From Hymenobacter tibetensis (GTDB taxonomy: Bacteria > Bacteroidota > Bacteroidia > Cytophagales > Hymenobacteraceae), in NCBI RefSeq assembly GCF_022827545.1, contig NZ_CP094669.1, positions 5,449,001 through 5,513,000 of the forward strand: DNA of 64,000 nt, in the 5' to 3' direction. Each line of letters opens with the position of its first letter. Positions within the stretch are counted from its first letter, which is position 1. Shown here in pieces: positions 17,501-24,254 of this stretch. The notes under the pieces were generated by a model. It searched no databases. It saw only the letters and a list, made by a program, of their open reading frames with translations, and had not been told where the DNA came from. A program made the translations under genes and the position numbers.

Positions 17501-18968
17501 CCTGCGGCCGGTGCTGATGACGGCCACCGTGGCATCGTTGGGCTTCCTGCCGATGGCGCTGGCTACCTCGGCGGGGGCAGAGGTGCAACGGCCTTTGGCT
17601 ACGGTGGTTATTGGTGGGCTGGTGTCGGCCACGGTGCTTACACTGCTGGTGTTGCCGGTGCTGTATTACCTGCTTGAGAACCGCAAGCAGCACCGCACCC
17701 CCAAACCCGTCCCGACCCGAGTTGCTACGTTGGGTGCCAGTGCGCTGTTGGCTGTGTTGGCTGGCGCTAGCCAGGCGCAGCAAATTCCGGGTTTGTCGGC
17801 GGGGCAAGCGGTGCAGCAGGCCTTACAGGCCAATGGCACGGTGCAGGCCGCAGAGCGAGCCTTGGAAGCCCAACGGGCAGTGCGCCGCGCTGCGTATGAC
17901 GTGGGCCGCACCACCATCCAAGCTGGCTACGGCCAAGTCAACTCTCCTCTCCGCGACAACGTGTTCAGTGTCAGCCAATCCGTTGCCCTACCCAGCTATT
18001 ACCGCTCCCAGGCACAGTTGGCAGAAACTCAAATTGTAAACCGGGAGTTGCAGCTCGCGCAGGCGCAAGCCGAGCTACGACGGCAGGTGCGCCTGAGCTA
18101 CCAAGCGGCCCTGCATGCCCGGCACCGGCTCCGCATTCTACGCAGTCAAGACAGCGTTTACACCGAGTTTCTGCGGGCCGCCCAGCTCCGGTTCAAAACC
18201 GGCGAAACCGCCCGCATCGAACCCGCCACGGCCCTCATTCAGCAAGGCGAAACGCAAAACCAACTTTCCCAAGCCCGCGCCGACTACCGCATAGCCGAGC
18301 GTCAGCTTCAGGCCCTGTTGCAAAGCGCTCAGCCGGTAGGCATAGCCGATAGCACTCTGCTCCCGTTGCCGCTGGCCACGCCCGCCGCCGATACCGCCGC
18401 CCTAGCAGCTACGCCGGAAGGCCGGGTGTTGCAGCAGCAACTAGCAGAGCGCCAAGCCGAAACCAAGTTAGAGCAAGCCCGCGGCCTGCCTGATGTGGTG
18501 CTCGGCTACACCAACCAGTCGTTGCGCGGCACTTACACTGAAAGCGGCACTCCGCGCACCTACGGCCCCTCTGACCGGTTTCACAGCGTACACGCCGGCA
18601 TAGCGGTGCCCATTCTGCGCGGCCCCCAACGGGCCCGGGTGCAAGCGGCTCGCCTGCAAGAGCAGACAGCTTCCGTTTCCTACCAACGCTACCGCGCTGA
18701 AATAGCGGCCCGCCTCGACGAGCTACAGATTCGGCGGACTGAGCAGCAGCGGCAACTCGCCTTCTTCGAGCAAGTGGGCCTGCCGCAAGCCACCGTCATC
18801 ACCCGTTTGGCTATCCGCGCCTACAAAGCCGGCGAAGCCACCTACTCCGACTATCTTCTCAACCTGGAACGCGCCCAGCGCGTGCGCACCGACCACTTAG
18901 ACCTCGTACTTCAACACAACCAAACCGTAGTGGAGCTAGAGTATCTGCTGGGTGAAAACGGGAGATAA
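14574..18968 (+). CDS. cusA: CusA/CzcA heavy-metal RND pump fused to an outer-membrane factor
   Basis: 1464 aa. Residues 1 to about 1040 are a full heavy-metal-efflux RND transporter: first helix, large periplasmic porter domain, and the proton-relay helix with GAIDFGLIVDGAVIIVEA typical of CusA/CzcA, twelve predicted helices in all. From about 1070 to the end it is a TolC-like outer-membrane factor with two alpha-hairpin repeats (LQAQ-, LERAQRV-rich). Between them, 1050-1068 (VATLGASALLAVLAGASQA) looks like a signal peptide with an S-Q-A cleavage site. CusA alone is about 1050 aa and CusC-type factors about 420, so this is a true fusion. Such fused pumps occur in Bacteroidota. Substrate is probably Cu(I)/Ag(I) or Zn/Co/Cd; the adaptor follows 28 nt downstream. 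Confidence 0.93.
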   Translation: MFDRLIYFSIHNKLIIGLLTLTLVVWGSYSLMRLPIDAVPDITTNQVVVYTVAPSLAATDIERLVSFPVEQSVATIPGREQVRSFSRFGLSVVTIVFADDVDVYWARQQVAERLREAESQIPAGIGRPELAPVSTGLGEIYQYVVRVKPGYKDKYSASDLRTLQDWIVRRQLLGTPGVAEVSSFGGHLKQYEVALDPERLRSLNVTVEEVYQAVARNNQNTGGAYLDRNPTAYFIRTEGLVGSPADIGNIVVRSTSNGLPILVRDVAQVGLGSAVRYGALTRNDEGEVTGGLVLMLKGANANEVIKAVKERMVSIQKSLPAGVVVEPFLDRSTLVNRAIATVSRNLAEGALIVVFVLVLFLGNWRAGLVVASVIPLAMLFAISMMRLFGVTGNLMSLGAIDFGLIVDGAVIIVEAIVHRLALHKLATDADKLATDAMDEETYQAASRIRSSAAFGEIIILIVYLPLLALGGIEGKMFRPMAETVAFAILGAFILSLTYVPMMSALALSRKADTGPNFSDRMMTFFQRLYEPVLGWALRARAVVLLAAVALLVGAGLLFRTLGGEFIPQLWEGDFAVESRTLTGSSLSYTVEKAQQAAGILKRQFPEVKQVVTKIGSAEIPTDPMPVESADLIVVMQDKAEWTSAESHEEMAAKMAKAVSVIPGMSFSFQQPIQMRFNELISGAKQDVVVKIYGEDLDLLADYAQRAGRLARRVAGAEDVYVERVTGLTQIVVDLNRNRLAQFGLNIDDVNRTVQTAFAGQTAGQVFEQERRFDLVLRLRQDLRTDINSVRRLFIAAPGGQQVPLEQVATVELREGPNQIQRDDAKRYITVAFNVRGRDVETVVHELQNTIGQHLKLAPGYYATYGGQFENLRQATERLSIAVPVALLLILVLLYFTFRSVSEALLIFTAIPLSAIGGVVALWLRDMPFSISAGVGFIALFGVAVLNGIVLLGQFNQLKADGVTDLLERIKQGTEARLRPVLMTATVASLGFLPMALATSAGAEVQRPLATVVIGGLVSATVLTLLVLPVLYYLLENRKQHRTPKPVPTRVATLGASALLAVLAGASQAQQIPGLSAGQAVQQALQANGTVQAAERALEAQRAVRRAAYDVGRTTIQAGYGQVNSPLRDNVFSVSQSVALPSYYRSQAQLAETQIVNRELQLAQAQAELRRQVRLSYQAALHARHRLRILRSQDSVYTEFLRAAQLRFKTGETARIEPATALIQQGETQNQLSQARADYRIAERQLQALLQSAQPVGIADSTLLPLPLATPAADTAALAATPEGRVLQQQLAERQAETKLEQARGLPDVVLGYTNQSLRGTYTESGTPRTYGPSDRFHSVHAGIAVPILRGPQRARVQAARLQEQTASVSYQRYRAEIAARLDELQIRRTEQQRQLAFFEQVGLPQATVITRLAIRAYKAGEATYSDYLLNLERAQRVRTDHLDLVLQHNQTVVELEYLLGENGR

Positions 18969-18996
18969 CGCCGGTCAATTCGATAAACTATCCTTC

Positions 18997-20175
18997 ATGA
19001 AATACCCAACCATGCTGCTGCTGGTTCTACTAGCCAGCAGTTGCGGAAAAAAGCCGGAAGCAGCTTCCGAAACCACAGACTCTCCCGGCGCCCTGGCCGA
19101 AACAACTGAGAAGGCGCAAGCTCCTGCAAGCGCCCCGAATGAGGTCATCTTGTCTGCCGAAGAGCAGCGGCTAGGCGGCATACAGGTGGGAGCTATCAGC
19201 CGGCGGGCTTTAGGTCAGGGCTTGAAAGTGAACGGCGTGCTAGATGTGCCGCCCGACCAGCTAGCTTCCGTTAGCACTCCGCTTGGCGGATTTGTTGATC
19301 GGACAGCTTTGCTTCAAGGCACCCGCGTTCGGAAAGGCGAGGTGCTAGCCACCATCCGCAACCCCGACTTCGCGCAATTGCAACAAGACTACCTCGAAAC
19401 GCGCAGCCAGCTCACGTACGCCAAAGCCGAATACGAACGGCAAGCCGAACTCTACCGCCAGGAAGTAGCTCCCCAGAAAAACTTCCAACGCGCCCAAGCC
19501 GAATATCAAGGCTTGCAAGCCAAGTCAGAGGCCCAGGCAGCGCGGCTACGGGCCAGTGGCCTGCCCGTAGGAGGCACCATCGTCACGACGGCCGCGTTGC
19601 GGGCCCCCGTGAGTGGCTTCGTGAAGAGCGTTAATGTAACGGTGGGACAAAGCGTGACTCCTACGGATGTGCTGTTTGAAATCGTAGACCCAGAGCACTT
19701 GCACGTTGAGCTTACTGTTTTCGAGAAAGACGTACCACAACTCCACAAAAACCAACTGGTTCGTTTCACCCTTAGCAACGACCCGCCCGGCACCGAGCGT
19801 ACCGCTCGTGTCTACCTGATCAGCCGGGCCATCAGCGACGAACGCACCGTGCGCGTCCACGCCCACCTCGACCAGGAAGACCACGCCTTGCTACCAGGCA
19901 CCTTTGTGCGCGCCATCATTGAAACCAACCGGGCCACAGTGCCCACTGTACCCGAGAAAGCGGTGGTTCAGTTTGAGGGGCGCCACTACATATACATGGC
20001 CAACAAACAAGCCGGCCGCTACCGCATGGTGGAAGTGCAGCCCGGCGTAAGCGAAGATGGCTACACGGCTATTCAGCTCCCCGCAAACGCCATGGCAGAC
20101 TCCGCACGCTTGGTACTGGAAGGAGCGTATTCTTTGCTGGCCAAAATGAAAAACAACGAGGCAGAAGAAGAATAA
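18997..20175 (+). CDS. cusB: Metal efflux periplasmic adaptor lipoprotein (CusB/CzcB type)
   Basis: 392 aa from the ATG at 18997, which begins a lipoprotein signal with lipobox LASSC (C16); the longer frame from 18952 overlaps the cusA end and lacks this logic. Then come an acidic linker, the barrel-sandwich halves (about 85-110 and 205-225, APVSGFVKSVNVTVGQSV), a coiled hairpin (about 125-190), the beta-barrel and membrane-proximal domains. It links the fused pump to its outer-membrane part. No N-terminal Met/His-rich metal chaperone region is seen. Only 28 nt from cusA, hence the same operon; ended by an exceptional 33-bp hairpin. Confidence 0.92.
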   Translation: MKYPTMLLLVLLASSCGKKPEAASETTDSPGALAETTEKAQAPASAPNEVILSAEEQRLGGIQVGAISRRALGQGLKVNGVLDVPPDQLASVSTPLGGFVDRTALLQGTRVRKGEVLATIRNPDFAQLQQDYLETRSQLTYAKAEYERQAELYRQEVAPQKNFQRAQAEYQGLQAKSEAQAARLRASGLPVGGTIVTTAALRAPVSGFVKSVNVTVGQSVTPTDVLFEIVDPEHLHVELTVFEKDVPQLHKNQLVRFTLSNDPPGTERTARVYLISRAISDERTVRVHAHLDQEDHALLPGTFVRAIIETNRATVPTVPEKAVVQFEGRHYIYMANKQAGRYRMVEVQPGVSEDGYTAIQLPANAMADSARLVLEGAYSLLAKMKNNEAEEE

Positions 20176-20210
20176 ACAACCCAAGCGCCGAGTACTACTG
20201 CACCCCACAC

Positions 20211-20280
20211 TGCTAGCTTTCTACACACGAAAGGCGCGCCACAGTATTGTGGCGCGCCTTTCGTGTGTAGAAAGCTAGCA
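20211..20280. terminator. 33-bp perfect inverted repeat between convergent genes
   Basis: Arms 20211-20243 and 20248-20280 are perfectly complementary over 33 bp around a 4-nt loop (GTAT). It lies between the ends of cusB (20175) and the convergent gene ending at 20327, the position of a bidirectional terminator, but there is no U-tract and the stem is three times the usual length. Confidence 0.6.
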
Positions 20281-20326
20281 GCAACGGTTGTAGAAGCGAC
20301 ATATAGCGCCCTAAAATCAGTTGTTG

Positions 20327-20683
20327 CTACTTTTTAGTTGCTTTCATTATCCAGTTGGCCACTGCGGCCACGGTTACGGTGCTGGCTGCCGCTACGGCTG
20401 CTACCACCTTGTGCCCGTCTGGTGTAGCAGGCGAATTCACTAGGTCCTGGTAGCGCTTGAGCGGGTTGGTTTCCGTGGATTCCTCGGTCGAAGAAGTTGC
20501 CGACTGCTCGGGGCTCGGGGCCTGTATGTCGGTGGTTTGCTGGGTGTTGTCGGTGGTGGAAGACTCGTTCATGGGATATGGGGAGGTTTGAGGTTGTTGG
20601 GGCGCGGCGCTTGCGTCTCTCACTAAGCGCGAAGCCAGCAGCAGCAGTCCGCCGCCTAGCATTGCCACTACTACATACTTCAC
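20327..20683 (-). CDS. Small hypothetical membrane protein
   Basis: 118 aa. A hydrophobic segment at 2-17 and a second one at about 88-108 (HKVVAAVAAASTVTVAAVAN) flank a Ser/Thr/Gln/Glu-rich, presumably disordered linker; the C-terminus is basic (MKATKK). Start at 20683; an internal ATG at about codon 38 (MNESSTT) is an alternative that would leave only the C-terminal helix. No family recognised. Its single-gene position next to a convergent metal efflux operon gives no functional hint. Confidence 0.55.
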   Translation of the reverse strand: MKYVVVAMLGGGLLLLASRLVRDASAAPQQPQTSPYPMNESSTTDNTQQTTDIQAPSPEQSATSSTEESTETNPLKRYQDLVNSPATPDGHKVVAAVAAASTVTVAAVANWIMKATKK

Positions 20684-20817
20684 GTCAGTACCAATGGTGA
20701 TGTAGCAAACAAACGCGGCTACAGCATCTAGGGTTGTTGGTTATCAAGAGGATAACGGGAATTATGACGCAAGCTGAAGTGTTACCTACCTGAACCTCAA
20801 GCGTATGTTGGGCAACA

Positions 20818-20852
20818 AAAAACCCCGCTCCTGCTGTAGGAACGGGGTTTTT
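20818..20852 (-). terminator. tRNA-Phe terminator
   Basis: AAAAACCCCG (20818-20827) pairs with CGGGGTTTTT (20843-20852), with a small inner stem in the loop. It lies directly 3' of tRNA-Phe on the minus strand and has a T-run, a classical intrinsic terminator. Confidence 0.75.
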
Positions 20853-20853
20853 G

Positions 20854-20926
<73 letters not shown>

Positions 20927-20968
20927 AGCTCTTGTTGTCCCCGGAGGCGTGTTAGCCATTGGGGAGCA

Positions 20969-20998
20969 CAAAAGTAGTAAACCAAAATCAACCCGCAA
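20969..20998 (-). promoter_or_regulatory. tRNA-Phe promoter, full Bacteroidota consensus
   Basis: On the minus strand TTG (20996-20998), exactly 19 nt, then TACTTTTG (20969-20976): a perfect TTG-N19-TAnnTTTG. Predicted transcription start is around 20962, about 36 nt before the mature tRNA 5' end. Confidence 0.75.
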
Positions 20999-21094
20999 CA
21001 CTTATCATAAAAAAATCTTTCCCGTGGAAAAGCCGTAAATTGTTATGCATACCGAGTATATTTCCACCTGAATTCCAACTCTACTTCCCATCCC

Positions 21095-22495
21095 GTGCAT
21101 TTTTCCATCCAAAACATTCTTTTCCTGCTAGTTGCCATAGCGGGCTTCGGCCTGTTTGCGTGGCAGGCCCGGAAGATTCGCGCCAACATCCTGGTGGGGC
21201 GCGACCGGGATATGAGCGGCAATGTAAGCGAACGGCTCAACAAGACGCTGCTGGTTGCCTTCGGTCAGTCCAAGATGTTCAAGCGCCTCACCCCGGCCTT
21301 CTTGCACCTGATTGTATACGTGGGCTTCCTGGTAATCAATGTCGAGGTGATAGAAATTATGGTGGATGGCATCTTTGGCACCCACCGTTTCCTGCAGTTC
21401 CTCGGCCCCGTGTACGACGCACTTATGGCTACCAACGAGATACTAGGAGCCTTGGTTATTGTGGCTGTCGTGGCCTTTTGGTGGCGCCGCAACCGCAAGC
21501 CGCCGGTCCGCCGCTTTCAGGGGCCCGAGCTGCGCATGTGGCCCAAGCTCGACGCCAACATCATTCTTTATGTGGAAGTGATACTGATGGCGGCGCTGTT
21601 CACCATGAACACCGCCGACTTGAAGCTGCATCAGTTGCGCGGCGCTGATATGCCGGGCACTTTCCCCATCAGCAGCCTACTCGTAGGCTTGTTTCCAACC
21701 AGCGAAACCGCCTTGCATGTACTGGAGCGCGTGGGCTGGTGGGCGCACATTGTGGGTATTCTGTGCTTCCTGAATTACTTGCCTAGCTCCAAGCACTTCC
21801 ACATCATTATGGCTTTCCCGAACGTGTATTACTCGCGTTTGGTACCTCAGGGTCAGTTTTCCAACGTGGAAAGCATCACCCACGAGGTGAAGGCCATGAT
21901 GGACCCGAGCTACGAAGTGCCTGCTCCCGCTACGGCCCCTGATGGGTCGGCGCTGGCGCCTACGCCCTTCGGAGCCAAGGACGTGAACGACCTGGCCTGG
22001 ACCAACTTGCTGAACGCCTACTCCTGCACCGAGTGTGGCCGTTGCACTTCGGTGTGCCCCGCCAACATCACCGGCAAGCTGCTCTCCCCGCGCAAAATCA
22101 TCATGGACACGCGCGACCGGATGGAGGAGAAATACAACTCGCCGCTGATTTTCAGCCCCAACCTCTACGGTCAGGAAGCCAAGCACGAGTCGCAGGAAGT
22201 GCTAGACAAAGAAAACCACACCCTGCTGCGCGGCTACGTAACGCCCGAGGAATTGTGGGCTTGCACCACCTGCAACGCCTGCGTGGAAGCCTGCCCCGTG
22301 AACATCAACCCACTGGAAAGCATCGTAGAAATGCGCCGCTTCCTGGTATTGGAAGAGTCTGCTGCTCCAAATTCGTTGAACGTGATGTTCAGCAACATCG
22401 AGAACAACGGTGCTCCGTGGGCCTTCTCCCCTTCCGACCGTTTCAACTGGGCTGATGATTTGTTCGTGGCAGACAAAGAGGCTGTAACCGCTTAG
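21095..22495 (+). CDS. Membrane Fe-S oxidoreductase subunit (NarI-like + two 4Fe-4S)
   Basis: 466 aa from a GTG at 21095 (residues MHFSIQNILFLL), just before the first helix. About five N-terminal helices (to about 250) resemble the cytochrome-b-like NarI/DsrM domain and hold histidines in helices that could bind heme. The cytoplasmic C-terminal part has two 4Fe-4S motifs: C311, C314, C317, C321 (CTECGRCTSVCP) and C390, C393, C396, C400 (CTTCNACVEACP). This is the HdrE/HdrC-like layout for passing electrons between the quinone pool and a catalytic partner, probably the CCG protein encoded 86 nt downstream. Physiological donor or acceptor unknown. Confidence 0.88.
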   Translation: MHFSIQNILFLLVAIAGFGLFAWQARKIRANILVGRDRDMSGNVSERLNKTLLVAFGQSKMFKRLTPAFLHLIVYVGFLVINVEVIEIMVDGIFGTHRFLQFLGPVYDALMATNEILGALVIVAVVAFWWRRNRKPPVRRFQGPELRMWPKLDANIILYVEVILMAALFTMNTADLKLHQLRGADMPGTFPISSLLVGLFPTSETALHVLERVGWWAHIVGILCFLNYLPSSKHFHIIMAFPNVYYSRLVPQGQFSNVESITHEVKAMMDPSYEVPAPATAPDGSALAPTPFGAKDVNDLAWTNLLNAYSCTECGRCTSVCPANITGKLLSPRKIIMDTRDRMEEKYNSPLIFSPNLYGQEAKHESQEVLDKENHTLLRGYVTPEELWACTTCNACVEACPVNINPLESIVEMRRFLVLEESAAPNSLNVMFSNIENNGAPWAFSPSDRFNWADDLFVADKEAVTA

Positions 22496-22581
22496 CAGCA
22501 AGTGCCACGCCCGACCTAGCAGAAGCTAGCCGTAGCGCAGCATCAGTAGTACAACGACACGCTATAACCCCACCGACTATA

Positions 22582-23484
22582 ATGGCTGAGCTAACTGCCA
22601 AAAGACAAATAAACGTGCCCCTCATGGCCGATCTGGCCGCCCAAGGCGAAACCCCTGAAATTCTGTTTTGGGTGGGCTGCGCTGGTGCTTTCGATGACCG
22701 GTACAAGCGCGTAACCCGGGCTTTTGTGCGCATTCTAGAGCACGTAGGAGTGAAGTACGCCGTATTAGGGATGGAAGAATCGTGCACTGGCGACCCAGCC
22801 AAGCGCGCCGGCAACGAGTTTCTATTCCAGATGCAGGCCATGCAGAATATCACCACCCTCAATGGCTACGGCATCAAGAAGGTGGTAACGGCGTGCCCCC
22901 ATTGCTTCAATACCATTAAAAATGAGTACCCCGCATTGGGTGGCGAGTATGAAGTAATCCACCACAGCACTTTCCTGCAGCAGCTCATCAACGATGGCCG
23001 CGTGAAGATAGAAGGAGGCGAGTCGTATAAAGGCCGCCGCATCACGTTCCACGACTCGTGCTACCTCGGCCGCTCCAACAACATCTATGAGGCCCCACGC
23101 GCTGTGCTGGAAGCCCTGGATGCCGACCTGGTGGAGATGAAGCGCAGCAAAGCCAATGGCCTATGCTGCGGTGCGGGTGGTGCCCAAATGTGGAAAGAGC
23201 CCGAGCCGGGCAAGAAAGACGTCAACATCGAGCGGACCGAGGAGGCGTTGGCTACTCTTGATGGCAATGCAGCGGCACTCGACAACCTGTACGGGGTGGA
23301 AAGTGGCAACGCAGGTGCTACTCCAGCGCCGAAGGCCAATGCCCAGAGCAGCATCATTGCTGTGGGCTGCCCCTTCTGCATGACCATGATGAGCGACGGA
23401 GTGAAAAACAAAGAGCGCGAAAACAACGTGCAGGTCTTCGACTTGGCCGAGTTGGTAGCTTCCGCCGAAGGCTTGAATGCCTAG
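22582..23484 (+). CDS. Fe-S oxidoreductase with CCG domains (HdrB/GlpC-like)
   Basis: 300 aa with two cysteine-rich CCG domains: first CPHC at C105/C108 and CCG at C195/C196 (GLCCGAGGAQMW), then GCPFCMTMM near residue 262. CCG domains bind non-cubane or cubane Fe-S clusters in heterodisulfide reductase HdrB/HdrD, GlpC, LutA and succinate:quinone reductase SdhE. Here the CCG protein is separate from the ferredoxin-membrane subunit encoded directly upstream, and together they look like a split HdrDE. A menaquinone-linked oxidoreductase role is inference. Terminated by a hairpin at 23551-23580. Confidence 0.88.
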   Translation: MAELTAKRQINVPLMADLAAQGETPEILFWVGCAGAFDDRYKRVTRAFVRILEHVGVKYAVLGMEESCTGDPAKRAGNEFLFQMQAMQNITTLNGYGIKKVVTACPHCFNTIKNEYPALGGEYEVIHHSTFLQQLINDGRVKIEGGESYKGRRITFHDSCYLGRSNNIYEAPRAVLEALDADLVEMKRSKANGLCCGAGGAQMWKEPEPGKKDVNIERTEEALATLDGNAAALDNLYGVESGNAGATPAPKANAQSSIIAVGCPFCMTMMSDGVKNKERENNVQVFDLAELVASAEGLNA

Positions 23485-23550
23485 TTCGGTTGCCCGTTAT
23501 GTTGGGCTATCAGTACTCGTAGCTGGCTGCTCGTAACGCCTAATTCATAT

Positions 23551-23587
23551 CAACCCCGCTGGAACTTACCGGCGGGGTTGTTCTTTT
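23551..23587 (+). terminator. Terminator after the Fe-S operon
   Basis: Stem of 12 bp with one wobble (23551-23562 with 23569-23580), 6-nt loop, followed by TTCTTTTAT. It separates the Fe-S pair from the next gene at 23661, which may still be reached by readthrough. Confidence 0.65.
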
Positions 23588-23660
23588 ATATAGAAAATAA
23601 ACCAGTTTGCCTTGTCGTTTAACTAGAACGGCAGCCTACCTGACTACCGACCTTCTTCGT

Positions 23661-24146
23661 ATGTACGTTCCCTTCAACGACTTACCTGACTCAGCACGCA
23701 TTTGGATCTACCAGGCTGATAGGCCCCTGACCGATACCGAGGTAGCTACGATACAGCCAGCGCTTCGTCATTTTGCCGACGAGTGGACCAGTCACGGCCG
23801 TTCTTTGCAGGCCTCAGCCGCTATTTTACACAACCAATTTCTGGTGGTCGGGCTTGATGAGGCGGTAGCAGATGCCAGCGGCTGCTCTATTGACGCTTCG
23901 GTGCGGTTTGTACGCGCTATAGAAGAAGCCCTGGACGTGTCGTTGCTGGAGAAGTCGCGGTTGGCGTTTCTGGTAGACGGGCAGGTGGAACTACTAGACC
24001 GGCGCGAACTGAAACCCGCAGTGGCGGCCGGTCGGCTGGTGTCTAGCACTCCGTATTTCGACGCAACAGTGGCTCGCAAAGATGCGTTGCAAAAGTCTTT
24101 TCCAACGGCAGCCAACCAAACGTGGCTAGCCCGGTACTTTAACTAA
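23661..24146 (+). CDS. Conserved protein of unknown function, often mislabelled ABC ATPase
   Basis: 161 aa from the ATG at 23661 (MYVPFNDLPDSARIWIYQAD), where the conserved family begins; an 18-codon upstream extension has no support. No Walker A, Walker B or signature motif is present, although proteins of this type are, as I recall, often labelled ABC transporter ATPase in Bacteroidota. The centre has a conserved-looking block GCSIDASVRFVRAIEEALDV with one cysteine. It follows the Fe-S oxidoreductase pair, an arrangement I recall as frequent in the phylum, so a link to that complex (assembly or partner) is possible but unproven. Confidence 0.75.
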   Translation: MYVPFNDLPDSARIWIYQADRPLTDTEVATIQPALRHFADEWTSHGRSLQASAAILHNQFLVVGLDEAVADASGCSIDASVRFVRAIEEALDVSLLEKSRLAFLVDGQVELLDRRELKPAVAAGRLVSSTPYFDATVARKDALQKSFPTAANQTWLARYFN

Positions 24147-24254
24147 GCCAAGGAAAATGATGCTTTTACAATTATCCTCTTCAAACTTAGTATTATTAGG
24201 CTTGAGTAGCCTCCTGTAGCCATGGCTCGTCTTCACTCCCATCCTTCATCCCCA

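Noticed and set aside
17184..17807. 207-aa minus-strand ORF
   Set aside because: Antisense to the CusA fusion; Gln/Arg/His-rich composition is typical of shadow frames in GC-rich DNA.
23661..24146. ABC transporter ATPase as a name for this gene
   Set aside because: No Walker A, Walker B or signature motif; 161 aa is too short for an ABC ATPase.
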